NCBI RefSeq assembly: GCF_021462225.1
Contig: NC_061794.1
Span: 47,943,414-48,007,413 of the forward strand
Origin: Girardinichthys multiradiatus
Taxonomy: Eukaryota > Chordata > Actinopteri > Cyprinodontiformes > Goodeidae
Reading direction: 5' to 3'
Length of the DNA: 64,000 nucleotides
The stretch's first letter is position 1. Each line of letters opens with the position of its first letter. The translations under genes and the position numbers were made by a program. The notes under the pieces were generated by a model that had not been told where the DNA came from, did no database searches, and worked only from the letters and a program-made list of their open reading frames with translations. Shown here in pieces: positions 38,301-43,243 of this stretch.

Positions 38301-39801
38301 TCACCATCTCTGCAGACCAGCTTCCTCATCCTGCTGAAAAAGGTAACAATAGCATGATACTGCCACTACCATGTTGGACTGTGGTGATGCTGTGATTAAA
38401 GTGATGTATAGTCTTAGTTTTCCAAACGTAGCATTTTGCATGAAGACCAGGAAGTGCCATTCTGGTCTCCTCTGCCAGAACACCTTCTGGTCCACGTTTG
38501 CTGTGTCTTCTATGTGACTACAAAGACAACATCTGATGGCTTTCCTTCAACGGTGACTTTCTTCTTGCTCCTCTTCCATAAAGGTCAGGTTTGTGGAGGG
38601 CACTACTAGCTCTGGCTGTATGTTCAGGACGGTTGTCCTGCTGGAAAGAAAACCTCCACCCGATTCTCAAGTCTGCAGCATCTAACAGGTTTTCCTTCAT
38701 GATTTTCCTGGATTTACCTCTCACCAGCTTCCCTGTACCTGCTGAAGAAAACTATCCCCACAGCACGATGCTGCTACCATATTCTTTGCTTGTGGGTATG
38801 GTGTGCTCAAGGTGATTTCTTCTTACCACTCATTGCTGTAGGTCAGATTAGTGGAGTGCACAACTAATAGATGTCCTGTGGGTTAGATTCTTCCATCTGA
38901 GCTGTGGATCTCTGCAGCTTCTCTTGGTCTCTTGGTTTAGGTGGATGTCCATGTCTTGGTAGGTCTGCAGTTGGTCCATCCTCTCTCCATGTTCAGATGA
39001 TGGATTGAACAGAGCTTTAAGAGATGTTTAAAACTTGGGATGCTCTAGAACCTAACCCTGCTTTAAACAGAACCAGAACGTTCTCCCTGACCTGTCAGCT
39101 TTTTTCCTTGGTCTTCATGATGCTGGTTGTTCTCTAATGTTCTTTAACAGACCTTAAGACCTTAGTCTCAGATTACATCACACACCATTTGATCCTGTTT
39201 ACTAATTAGGTGACATCTGAAGGATTTTATTTCTGTGAATCTGAGTAAAGGGGGCTGAATACAAAATCACGTTCCACATTTTCTAGATCTTTCTTTGCAG
39301 AAAATTTTGAAAATCATGCATTATTTTTTTTCCTTCTGCATCACACAAAATCCTAATAAAATATGTTTGGCTTCTCCTCTGAGGTGGACCTGAGATACAA
39401 CAGAACTCTGCAGTTCTGGAAGAATGAAGGACGGTCACTTCAAAACAAACAGAAAAGGTTTTCCTGTAACATGTGACTCACTAAGATTGTTAAATAGACC
39501 ATTGTATAAATTATAAATTTCATTTCCAGATTTCTAGCAGGGTTTTCATTCATTAGTTAAAGAGATTGGGGAGAAAAACAGAAATTTTATTAGATAAAAA
39601 ATAAATTCTAACAGCATAAAGGAATGTTTTGTTTCTTTATAGTGAGGTCTGCTTTTCTTGCTGCTTCCTCCTCGTCTTCACAGAGACAAACACAATACAT
39701 CCATCCATCCATCCATCCATCCATCCATCCATCCATCCCTATCACTTCAAACACACCTGCTGCAGTCCACTCACCTTGGTCCGAGTGAGGCGACAACCCA
39801 T
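7432..39801 (-). CDS. gene 1: six-exon gene for a 662-residue disordered protein with MGC start and C-terminal PDZ ligand
   Basis: Exons, in transcript order: 39801-39775, 18513-18281, 9900-9714, 9629-9534, 9232-8725, 8369-7432. All introns are GT-AG and phases agree at each junction (0, 2, 0, 0, 1). The sum is 1989 nt, giving 662 residues plus stop. The protein begins MGCRLTRTK (Gly2/Cys3, a possible myristoyl/palmitoyl site). A conserved-looking block follows (LHFVDEYGQPITVQ, then a Cys/His/Trp-containing stretch), then Tyr/Pro/Asn-rich, Ser-rich (SSQGSSSSSES) and Arg-rich segments, ending LLSVTTV, a class I PDZ-binding tail. No enzymatic fold is visible, so a membrane-tethered scaffold or adaptor is inferred. 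I considered the C-terminal region of PDZD4/PDZRN-type proteins but cannot confirm it. Membership of exon 1 rests on splice phase and strand, so an unseen exon in the 21 kb intron is possible. Confidence 0.75.
8725..9232 (-). CDS. gene 1, exon 5
   Basis: 508 nt between a TTTTTAG acceptor and a GTAAGT donor; starts in phase 0 and ends one base into a Gly codon. It codes a Ser/Pro/His-rich disordered segment with a poly-Ser run (SSSSSES) followed by SDSGFHSVSTGEH, WDLESIPETTPMTHSGTP and a His-rich HIHRQAHHF stretch. The dense Ser/Thr-Pro sites look like phosphorylation targets (inference). Confidence 0.88.
9534..9629 (-). CDS. gene 1, exon 4
   Basis: A 96-nt exon, exactly 32 codons, phase 0 at both ends. 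The acceptor is CTCTTGCAG and the donor is CAG/GTACAG. It codes GPEMLPYQPNSESCLIGCYS followed by LEEGKPKNFPRQ. Being symmetric, it could be skipped without a frameshift. Confidence 0.85.
9714..9900 (-). CDS. gene 1, exon 3
   Basis: 187 nt. The acceptor is TTATACAG and the donor CAG/GTGATT. The first base completes a Gly codon from exon 2. It codes SYYGHMAVSPDPYPANSHMM and then repeated Tyr/Leu/Pro/Asn phrases (DVYLPNGYLP, NNYLPSVSY), ending DHLDRLDYQ. The YLP phrases recur about every 12-17 residues and could be tyrosine-phosphorylation docking sites (inference). Confidence 0.88.
10138..17465. repeat. 7.3 kb satellite of a 19-bp unit with frequent orientation switches
   Basis: The basic unit is GTATATTGTACACATATGT, or the same with AT in place of GT at the end, about 385 copies. 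It fills the intron between exons 2 and 3 of gene 1. Runs of forward units are broken by reverse-complement units. The forward-to-reverse turn is a perfect 24-bp palindrome (arm TATTGTACACAT, for example 10204-10227). The return turn is a quasi-palindrome with 12-bp arms around CACATA. Neither strand of the unit contains TAA, TAG or TGA, and 19 is not a multiple of 3, so all six frames stay open for kilobases and give a 19-residue periodic Tyr/Ile/Cys/His/Val pseudo-protein. Rare variants (TATTATACACAT at 13738, 14840, 15447, 16983) mark higher-order repeats. Not a gene. Confidence 0.97.
17466..18280. other. intron 2 remainder of gene 1
   Basis: Non-coding, between the satellite and exon 2. 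Apart from the repeat tail listed separately, nothing recognisable is seen. Confidence 0.6.
17505..17584 (+). repeat. 3' tail of a LINE-type interspersed repeat
   Basis: The phrase ACTTGGCAATAAAGCTGATT, continuing with further TCTGATT hexamers, is the usual end of a common teleost non-LTR element: an AATAAA signal followed by a short hexamer tail. No coding part remains. The satellite begins immediately upstream, so the array may have grown at the edge of an old insertion (inference). Confidence 0.55.
18281..18513 (-). CDS. gene 1, exon 2
   Basis: 233 nt between a TTCCTCAG acceptor and a GG/GTAGGT donor (phase 0 in, phase 2 out). It codes AKTHEPSHHRRREELHFVDE, then YGQPITVQMD, a Lys/Arg/His-rich basic patch, and SHCAIECSIPSERHWEALRA followed by MGLMEGEEGQGDVYSAG. 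An internal Met codon opens a shorter frame, but the frame stays open to the acceptor and matches exon 1. This is the most ordered-looking part of the protein. Confidence 0.85.
18514..19684. other. intron 1 of gene 1, proximal part
   Basis: AT-rich, with a short ATT trinucleotide run at about 18581-18599. No exon or complete repeat family is recognised. Confidence 0.5.
19687..20830 (+). mobile_element. 3'-truncated Tc1/mariner relic
   Basis: The left end TACAGGTACATCTAAGAAAA is a Tc1-type terminal repeat next to a TA. A decayed transposase follows, then the element ends without a matching right terminal repeat near 20830. The coding phrases are close to those of the intact 1610-bp element at 23331-24940 (MGY-CRIP-VKPLLNQ, WTVAQWSKVLFSDES), so the two are sister families. 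Confidence 0.8.
19980..20782 (+). pseudogene. Tc1-like transposase pseudogene
   Basis: Recognisable in shifting frames: an N-terminal helix-turn-helix phrase (TLHKEGKPQKTIAEEGG), the middle phrase MGYKCRIPGVKPLLNQ, the first catalytic Asp region FSDESKF followed at once by a stop codon, and the C-terminal ENLWRIVKRKMRDTRTNMAD phrase. Several frameshifts and stops and the loss of the central DNAP-type motif make it non-functional. Confidence 0.8.
20831..21707. other. intron 1 of gene 1, with a small Tc1-like trace
   Basis: Mostly unrecognised. Near 21383-21440 on the plus strand the frame reads HDGGRLMIWAVFEATVG, which resembles the KHGGGS-MxWG block of Tc1-like transposases. No terminal repeats are visible. 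Confidence 0.45.
21710..23126 (-). mobile_element. internally deleted Tc1-like transposon with intact terminal repeats
   Basis: The ends read CAGTACAGACCAAAGGTTTG and its near-complement, with TA on both sides (21708-21709 and 23127-23128). The terminal repeats extend well over 100 bases. At 1417 bp the element is a little shorter than a full family member. It abuts the next transposon, with only TATATA between them. Confidence 0.93.
21873..22713 (-). pseudogene. Tc1-like transposase with central deletion
   Basis: The N-terminal 202 residues (22713-22105) are open: MARKKQLSKEKRVAIITLRN, a helix-turn-helix DNA-binding part, the basic linker RPRKGRPR, and the first catalytic Asp in WSDESKF, reaching VKHGGGGVM. 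The frame is then lost. The C-terminal part resumes at about 22085 with DLNPVEMVWGELDRRVKAKG and ends EEPRI. Roughly 75 residues carrying the second catalytic Asp are missing compared with the usual length of about 340. It is inactive but could be mobilised in trans through its ends. Confidence 0.85.
23331..24940 (-). mobile_element. complete 1610-bp Tc1-like transposon, copy 1 (nested)
   Basis: The terminal repeats start CAGGTCCTTCTCAAAATATT, with the exact complement at the right end, and TA on both sides (23329-23330, 24941-24942). The arms are about 220 bases long and highly matched. It carries one uninterrupted transposase frame on the minus strand. A second copy of identical length is at 60284-61893. 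Confidence 0.96.
23608..24612 (-). CDS. intact Tc1-like transposase, 334 aa (copy 1)
   Basis: Full-length DD34E transposase that cuts and pastes its own element at TA sites in the nucleus. Residues 1-45 form the first helix-turn-helix (TDxLKQEGKTQKEISERIG-type paired domain); 46-62 is a basic GRKKCGRKRCTTRR hook/nuclear-localisation stretch; 65-125 is the second helix-turn-helix. The catalytic residues are Asp148 (FSDES), Asp238 (QHDLAP) and Glu273 (NPIENLW), with 34 residues between the last two. It ends at GFPTKY. There are no stops or frameshifts. It differs from copy 2 at eight residues by my reading, none catalytic. Whether it is expressed or active is unknown. Confidence 0.95.
   Translation of the reverse strand: MGKTADLTAVQKATIDTLKQEGKTQKEISERIGCSQSAVSRHLSGKSVGRKKCGRKRCTTRRGDRTLRKIVEKGRFQTLGDLRKQWTESGVETSRATVHRRVQEMGYRCRIPQVKPLLNQKQRQKRLTWATEKQHWTVAQWSKVLFSDESKFCMSFGNRGARVWRKTGEKEMPKCQKSSVKYPQSVMVWGAVSAAGVGPLCFIKGRVNAASYQDILEHFMLPSAEKLYGDEDFIFQHDLAPAHSAKTTGKWFTDHGITVLNWPANSPDLNPIENLWDIVKRTLRDSRPNTLDELKAAIEASWASIRSQQCHRLIASMPRRIEAVISAKGFPTKY
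25720..25743. repeat. (TA)n microsatellite
   Basis: About 24 bases of TA repeats directly outside the right end of the Tc1 element ending at 25714. Probably a TA-rich insertion target that expanded. Confidence 0.9.
25744..29429. other. intron 1 of gene 1, mostly unrecognised
   Basis: Short open frames (for example 28044-28289) lack domains and splice context. The part 28690-29110 is T-rich with phrases typical of old dispersed fish repeats, but I cannot name it. A dispersed repeat at 26880-27150 is listed separately. Confidence 0.45.
26880..27150. repeat. dispersed teleost repeat (GATTCAGGTGTGTTG family)
   Basis: Contains the phrases CCAACTCTGGGTCTCAAGAG, GATTCAGGTGTGTTGGAGCA and a 'gacccctgtcctgg' end typical of a common non-autonomous fish repeat. 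A related copy lies at about 42120-42310 (TTCAGGTGTGTTGGACCAGG). No coding capacity. Confidence 0.5.
29430..29660 (+). mobile_element. LINE reverse-transcriptase 3' fragment (L2/CR1-like)
   Basis: Plus-strand frames read YVRNLGVVLDQYMCFQPHF and, after a frame change, GGRSFSGLVPLLWNKLP. These match the end of the RT region of L2/Rex-type LINEs, where xVRNLGVxxDxxLxFxxH and a later RSFSxxxPxLWNxLP occur. Stops and frame changes show it is a short, decayed fragment. Confidence 0.6.
29677..31465. mobile_element. terminal-inverted-repeat element carrying a minisatellite
   Basis: The left end is TTAGGATGTATTCACACCTG; the right end complements to TTAGGGTGTATTCTGGGACC. Both ends also share an ACTTTTGGTTCCG / CAAAAGCG-like inner block. 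The sequence between 29690 and 29775 (CACACCTGCC, ACGGACCAGAG, CCTTGGTCCG) is typical of a common non-autonomous fish DNA element. A 24-bp minisatellite fills most of the interior. No clear target duplication was found. Confidence 0.6.
29782..31150. repeat. 24-bp minisatellite, about 57 copies, two main variants
   Basis: The unit is CGTTCAGCACGTAGAGAACG followed by TCGG or TCTG. The G/T choice at a single base is nearly the only variation across about 1370 bases, giving a two-letter order of units. One-off changes sit at about 30616 (ACATCGG) and 30833 (CGACGG). Because 24 is a multiple of 3 and the unit has no stop in one frame on each strand, it yields long Ser-Ala-Arg-Arg-Glu-Arg (plus) and Val-Leu-Asn-Ala-Asp (minus) frames. 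The unit holds several CpG and ACGT sites. Confidence 0.95.
31466..33767. other. intron 1 of gene 1, no gene seen
   Basis: The open frame at 32774-33181 (minus), with EQFYTSLNLPRPR-type composition, was examined as a possible exon but has no convincing acceptor-donor pair. Otherwise unremarkable unique sequence. Confidence 0.45.
33768..34440 (-). mobile_element. 5'-truncated LINE, C-terminal part only
   Basis: The same family as the 3.2 kb LINE at 47135-50332. The minus-strand frame 34422-33799 starts ACPLQVGGEFLPQVEEFKYL, continues through LFTSEGRMEREIDRRIGAAA and WMTERTRSRIQAAEMSFLRR-like phrases, and ends PRPSPG. That is the thumb/C-terminal region after the RT palm. The element ends at the plus-strand left in a short CGTACT hexamer tail, as in the longer copy. 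It is a dead 5'-truncated insertion of about 670 bp. Confidence 0.85.
34441..36089. other. intron 1 of gene 1, repeat-like but unassigned
   Basis: Part 34560-35040 has the A/G-rich look of an old dispersed element (antisense), and 35060-35115 resembles the common fish repeat also seen near 56220. No open frame of interest. Confidence 0.4.
36090..36440 (+). mobile_element. Tc1-like relic fragment
   Basis: The plus frame near 36280-36325 reads TVKHSGGSVMVWAHW, matching the [12 protein letters not shown] block that follows the first catalytic Asp in Tc1-like transposases. The surrounding sequence is too eroded to give ends or frame. Confidence 0.5.
37008..37480 (-). pseudogene. Tc1-like transposase fragment
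   Basis: On the minus strand, phrases run in order WRFTFQQDNHPDHTA (second catalytic Asp region) and, after a frame change, PRQSPDLNLTKNLWQELKSD, where the catalytic Glu is replaced by Lys. The same family recurs on the plus strand at about 59880-60130. No terminal repeats are seen. Inactive. Confidence 0.75.
37540..37710 (-). repeat. tRNA-derived SINE-like repeat, copy 1
   Basis: Read on the minus strand it has an A-box-like TAGCGGTAGAACACGG and a B-box-like GGTTCAGGTCC at tRNA-like spacing, followed by a purine-rich body (complement of GGAGAGAGGGGAAGACATGC). The same order occurs at 53865-54035. A SINE head transcribed by RNA polymerase III is inferred from the box layout. Confidence 0.55.
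38300..39370 (-). mobile_element. eroded Tc1-type DNA transposon
   Basis: The minus-strand phrase NLLDAADLRIGWRFSFQQDN followed by RPEHTARA is the second-Asp region of the same transposase family as at 37008-37480. The plus-strand end (GTAAAGGGGGCTGAATACAA, continuing to CACACAAAATCCTAATAAAA) resembles the outer part of such an element. Frames are badly broken. Confidence 0.55.
39698..39739. repeat. (ATCC)n microsatellite
   Basis: About ten CATC/ATCC tetramers just 3' of the exon 1 donor of gene 1 (minus strand, so in the first 80 bases of the intron). Confidence 0.92.
39775..39801 (-). CDS. gene 1, exon 1 (coding part)
   Basis: ATG at 39801 in a good initiation context (A at -3, G at +4), nine codons MGCRLTRTK, then AAG/GTGAGT. 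The Gly2-Cys3 start fits N-myristoylation plus palmitoylation, which would place the protein at membranes. The exon ends in phase 0 and exon 2 starts in phase 0. The link over 21 kb is inferred from strand, phase and absence of another candidate, so transcript data could change it. Confidence 0.55.
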
Positions 39802-40400
39802 CCTGGCTTTTCCTGGAAAAGGTGTGAGTCAGTGGGGAGATGCAGGAGGAGATGTGAGGCTGGGAGGAGAGGAAGGTAAGGATGAAGCTGCAACAGAGAC
39901 GAGGAGAGAGAAGACGGCGAGAGTTTGCTGAGCACCGTACGCCCACCAGCTCACATCTCCCAACTCTGCTGACCCACAGTCCTCAGCTGATCAGCTGTCC
40001 TCCTGCGCCCCCCGGGGGACTCCAGCTCCCATGATGCCTTGGGGTAAACAGCAGCTGCAGTAACTCCAGTTGGTGGGCTGCAGGTCCATCATGTTAAATA
40101 AACCCTGTGTGACCTGAGGAAGCAGCATGAGCGAACGAGGCAGAGAAACTGCTGATGAACTGGCAGAAACAGAGGAAGAGAGAGAGATGGAGGTGTGAAA
40201 AACAGCTGTCCTCCTCTGACTGTTTCTTCTTCTTGTTTACCCTGCTGTGTCTCTGCATCTCTGCTCCCAGCAGCCAATAACAGAGTCTGGATGGTGAAGG
40301 AGGGGAGGTAGTGCCTCTGATTGGCTGAGAGCATCGCTGAATCCATTCAGGCTTTTTGTCTGCTTTATTCCTCCGTCATCAATTTGTTTTTGCTGTGCAT
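39802..40400 (-). promoter_or_regulatory. putative 5' UTR and promoter region of gene 1
   Basis: More GC-rich than its surroundings, with purine-rich and CpG-containing sequence upstream of the start codon. On the minus strand a CCAAT box is at 40320-40324, and another in the opposite orientation is at 40273-40277. No TATA box at a sensible distance. A TGTTGCAG acceptor-like site near 39890 hints at an upstream non-coding exon. Inferred from composition and motifs only. Confidence 0.35.
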
Positions 40401-41109
40401 GGTTTTTCCTCCCTCTCTGTCTGCAGCAACCCTATTCCCCAACTGCATCCAGCCTGCAGGATGCGTTCGCCTCCCTCTCTGCAAGCAGGATGCATCCATG
40501 CCTCCCTCACCTCCAGCCTGCAGGATGCAGATCATCAGGGGTGGTTGTGTGTGATTTGTATTCTAGGTTTCTATAACGTTCTTGGTTTCTGCTTCTCTCT
40601 CATACATAAAATCAAGCTAATATTTGTGCTCATGCAGCAGCTTATTGCGACTCTTTGTTGGTGATAAAGCGCCATCTAGTGATAATGTGACACATTTCAA
40701 CAAATGATGCAAAAATCTCATTAGTTGATGTTTAACTCCGGGGGTCACATACTGGTGAAACTGCATCTCCAACACAGATGCCACAGCACTTCTGCAAATG
40801 TATGAAACATTTAATAAAGATCAGGAAGTTCTGTGTTCTGGTCACAAATGAAGAATCCAACAGAATCTGTGGTTTAGATGTCTGTACATAATCACCTTTG
40901 CTTAGACTGAAGGTTTTGTTTCAGGATGTTATAATAATCATTTCTCCTTTTCAGGGGTTTCATTGTTCTTGCCCCAGAGTAATCAAACTTACCAGACCAG
41001 AGTAAGTTTTGTTGTGGAGGTTCATGGTGGCCAGAGCAGGTCTTTGTTTGGTGTTCATTCTTTCTCTTTCCTGTCCCAACCTCCAAAGAATATGAGCTAA
41101 ATAGCGAGA

Positions 41110-41440
41110 ACCAAAATCACTGTTGCCTGCATCGAGAAGGTTCTGGATTCAAATCACAGCCTGGGGTGCATGAAGTTAGCATGTTCTCTCTGTGCATGCC
41201 TGGGATCTCTCTGGGTACTCCTTTTGTCACAGTCCAAAGACAAGACTGTTAGATAAACTGGTGTCTCTAAATGAAGGAGGAGTCAGTGGGTTGCCCTGTG
41301 ATATGGACAGGCAACCCGTCCACAGTGTACCCTGCCTTTTGCCCACTGGCGGCTGGACTTTAACACATGCCCCCCACCACCTCCATGACGCTGCGAGAAG
41401 AAGCAGACGATGGATGGACCTTACTAACAAGACAATCATT
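41110..41440 (+). repeat. dispersed teleost repeat (copy 1)
   Basis: Phrases such as CATGTTCTCTCTGTGCATGC, TGGTGTCTCTAAATG, GGTTGCCCTGTGATATGGAC and GTGTACCCTGCC are shared, in the same order, with a very common fish interspersed repeat. A second copy lies at about 46740-46970. Confidence 0.55.
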
Positions 41441-42119
41441 ATTTCTGTCAGGGACTAGTTCAATATAATCATTCAATATGAACACAGTTTTTATTAAACA
41501 TTCTTATTTCTTTTAAATGCAATCAGAGCTCAGCTTCAGAATTACCCCTCATATACATGAGACTAATCAAAAATGAATATATTTTAGTCGTGAAGCTGAT
41601 TTGTAAATATATAAACACAATCATCCACTGTTTGTGAGGCCATCAGAGATTTTCAAAAACTGGAAGAAAGCATTAAAAGGCAAGACTGTAACGTTTTACA
41701 TGAACAGAATAACTTTTAAATCAATCATTACAAATCATCATTGAAAGGGAACAAAGGTTTAAATCTTTTTTTATCATCTGTTCAGATTTACATCACATTT
41801 GTCAGAGTTAAATGTCATTCCTGCCGACATGGATGCAGAGATGAGTAAATTATTAGCTGGTGACCAGTTTCAGTCAGAGAGTTAAAGCAGAAGTTATCTT
41901 TCAAGACAAGTTCTCCAGCATTTTCTTTTTAATTCCCAGTAAAAACATCTTAAACGGGATGTGTTATGATGGTTTATCTATAATGAGATGATTCTGTAGG
42001 TTAACATTCTGCTTAGAGACATAATAAAAGCCCTCGTCACCCTGCAGACACTCAAACAGTCCACTGCTGAACATCAGACACACCTCAGTCCAATCGCTCA
42101 CTAATCTGCAGGAACCTGT

Positions 42120-42310
42120 TAATGACCTACTCATTTGAATCAGGTGTGTTCAAGCAGAGCAACATCTATCAACATATAAAGCACATATTTCTAACTCCAG
42201 TCCTGGAGGGTCAAATATTTGGGTCATTAGCAGGACACTGTACAATTTGAATGCATGCTGTTTGGTTCAGGTGTGTTGGACCAGGGACACCAGCCATCAA
42301 GGACTGGAGT
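42120..42310. repeat. dispersed teleost repeat, relative of 26880-27150
   Basis: Shares AACTCCAGTCCTGGAGGGTC, GGTTCAGGTGTGTTGGACCA and CAAGGACTGGAGTT. The ends are partly inverted copies of each other (ACTCCAGTCCT... / ...AGGACTGGAGT), so a small hairpin-type element is possible. Confidence 0.5.
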
Positions 42311-42666
42311 TCGGCATCCCATCTTCCCACCGATTCATACCAGTTCCTGATCTATACTAAGGTAAGTTACTAACTACACATCAGCAACACTGAACCGTCC
42401 CTTTAATGTCACAATGTAAACACTGGTAACTGTGGAAATAAAGCAGGTTTTAACTAGACTCATATTTTAAAGTGTGAGCTTTGAGATTGAGATCTTTCTA
42501 ATTTATCAGCTATGGGGGGAAAATCCTGCTTCCAGTGGAAAAGGAAAAACTCTCAGAGCAGATGGTGAGAGATTGTTTTGCATGAGAACAGCACGTTTAT
42601 CTGGGCCCAGCATTTCATGGATGACCAGATTCTGGTTTCATTCAGGCCAAAACAGGTTCTGCAGAC

Positions 42667-42672
42667 TTTATT
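42667..42672 (-). promoter_or_regulatory. candidate poly(A) signal of pi16 (AATAAA)
   Basis: TTTATT on the plus strand gives AATAAA on the minus strand, about 174 bases after the pi16 stop codon. Confidence 0.5.
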
Positions 42673-42845
42673 TGACCCAGATTTCAGTCCAGACCTCAAA
42701 CAGATGTAGGTTAAACAGCAGCTTGTTTTCTGGTGAGTGGGAATTATTAACTGACCCATTTTGCTGTGGAGAGGAAGCAGTTTGTTACTGCAGGGTGGGT
42801 TAACATCAATGAATCTAGGTTCCTCTACTGTCCTCCTGTTTCTCC

Positions 42846-43243
42846 TCACAGCCACAGAATCAGGACTCCAGTCAGACAGGCCAACAGGAGCGATGGTGTG
42901 GATACAGAACCAGCAGATATTTTGGTCTTAGGCACTGATTTCTCCCATATTTCCTGCTTCCTGATGATGATCTCTTCTCTCTGCTTCTCCTCCTCCACAT
43001 TGTTGGTCTCATCCTCCTCCTGTTGTCTGGATGTGGATGATGGAACATCAGTAGAGACGATGTCCTGTTCAGCAGTTCCTGGTGGAGGTATGTTTTCAGC
43101 ACTCTCAGTTGGGATAATACTGGGAGCTCTGGGAGAACTAGCAGGAGTCTCAATTATGTCTTCTTTTGTTGATGCAAGACTAACTTCTGGAGGTAGATCA
43201 GAGGAGCTGACAGTTACTTCCTCTTCTTCCACCACGTCAGGTA
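42846..43243 (-). CDS. pi16: pi16, last exon: stalk and GPI signal
   Basis: The acceptor is CTTTGTAG; the first two bases complete a Val codon. It codes VPDVVEEEEVTVSSSDLPPE, then a Ser/Thr/Pro/Glu-rich extended stalk, a basic/acidic segment (EEEKQREEIIIRKQEIW), then KISAGSVSTPS and a hydrophobic run ending ILWL before TGA. The small residues Ser-Ala-Gly-Ser are the likely anchor site (inference). Confidence 0.85.

Larger units (their letters stand above)
40401..42845. other. intergenic stretch between gene 1 and pi16
   Basis: No gene. Contains two dispersed repeats (listed separately) and AT-rich unique sequence. Confidence 0.5.
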
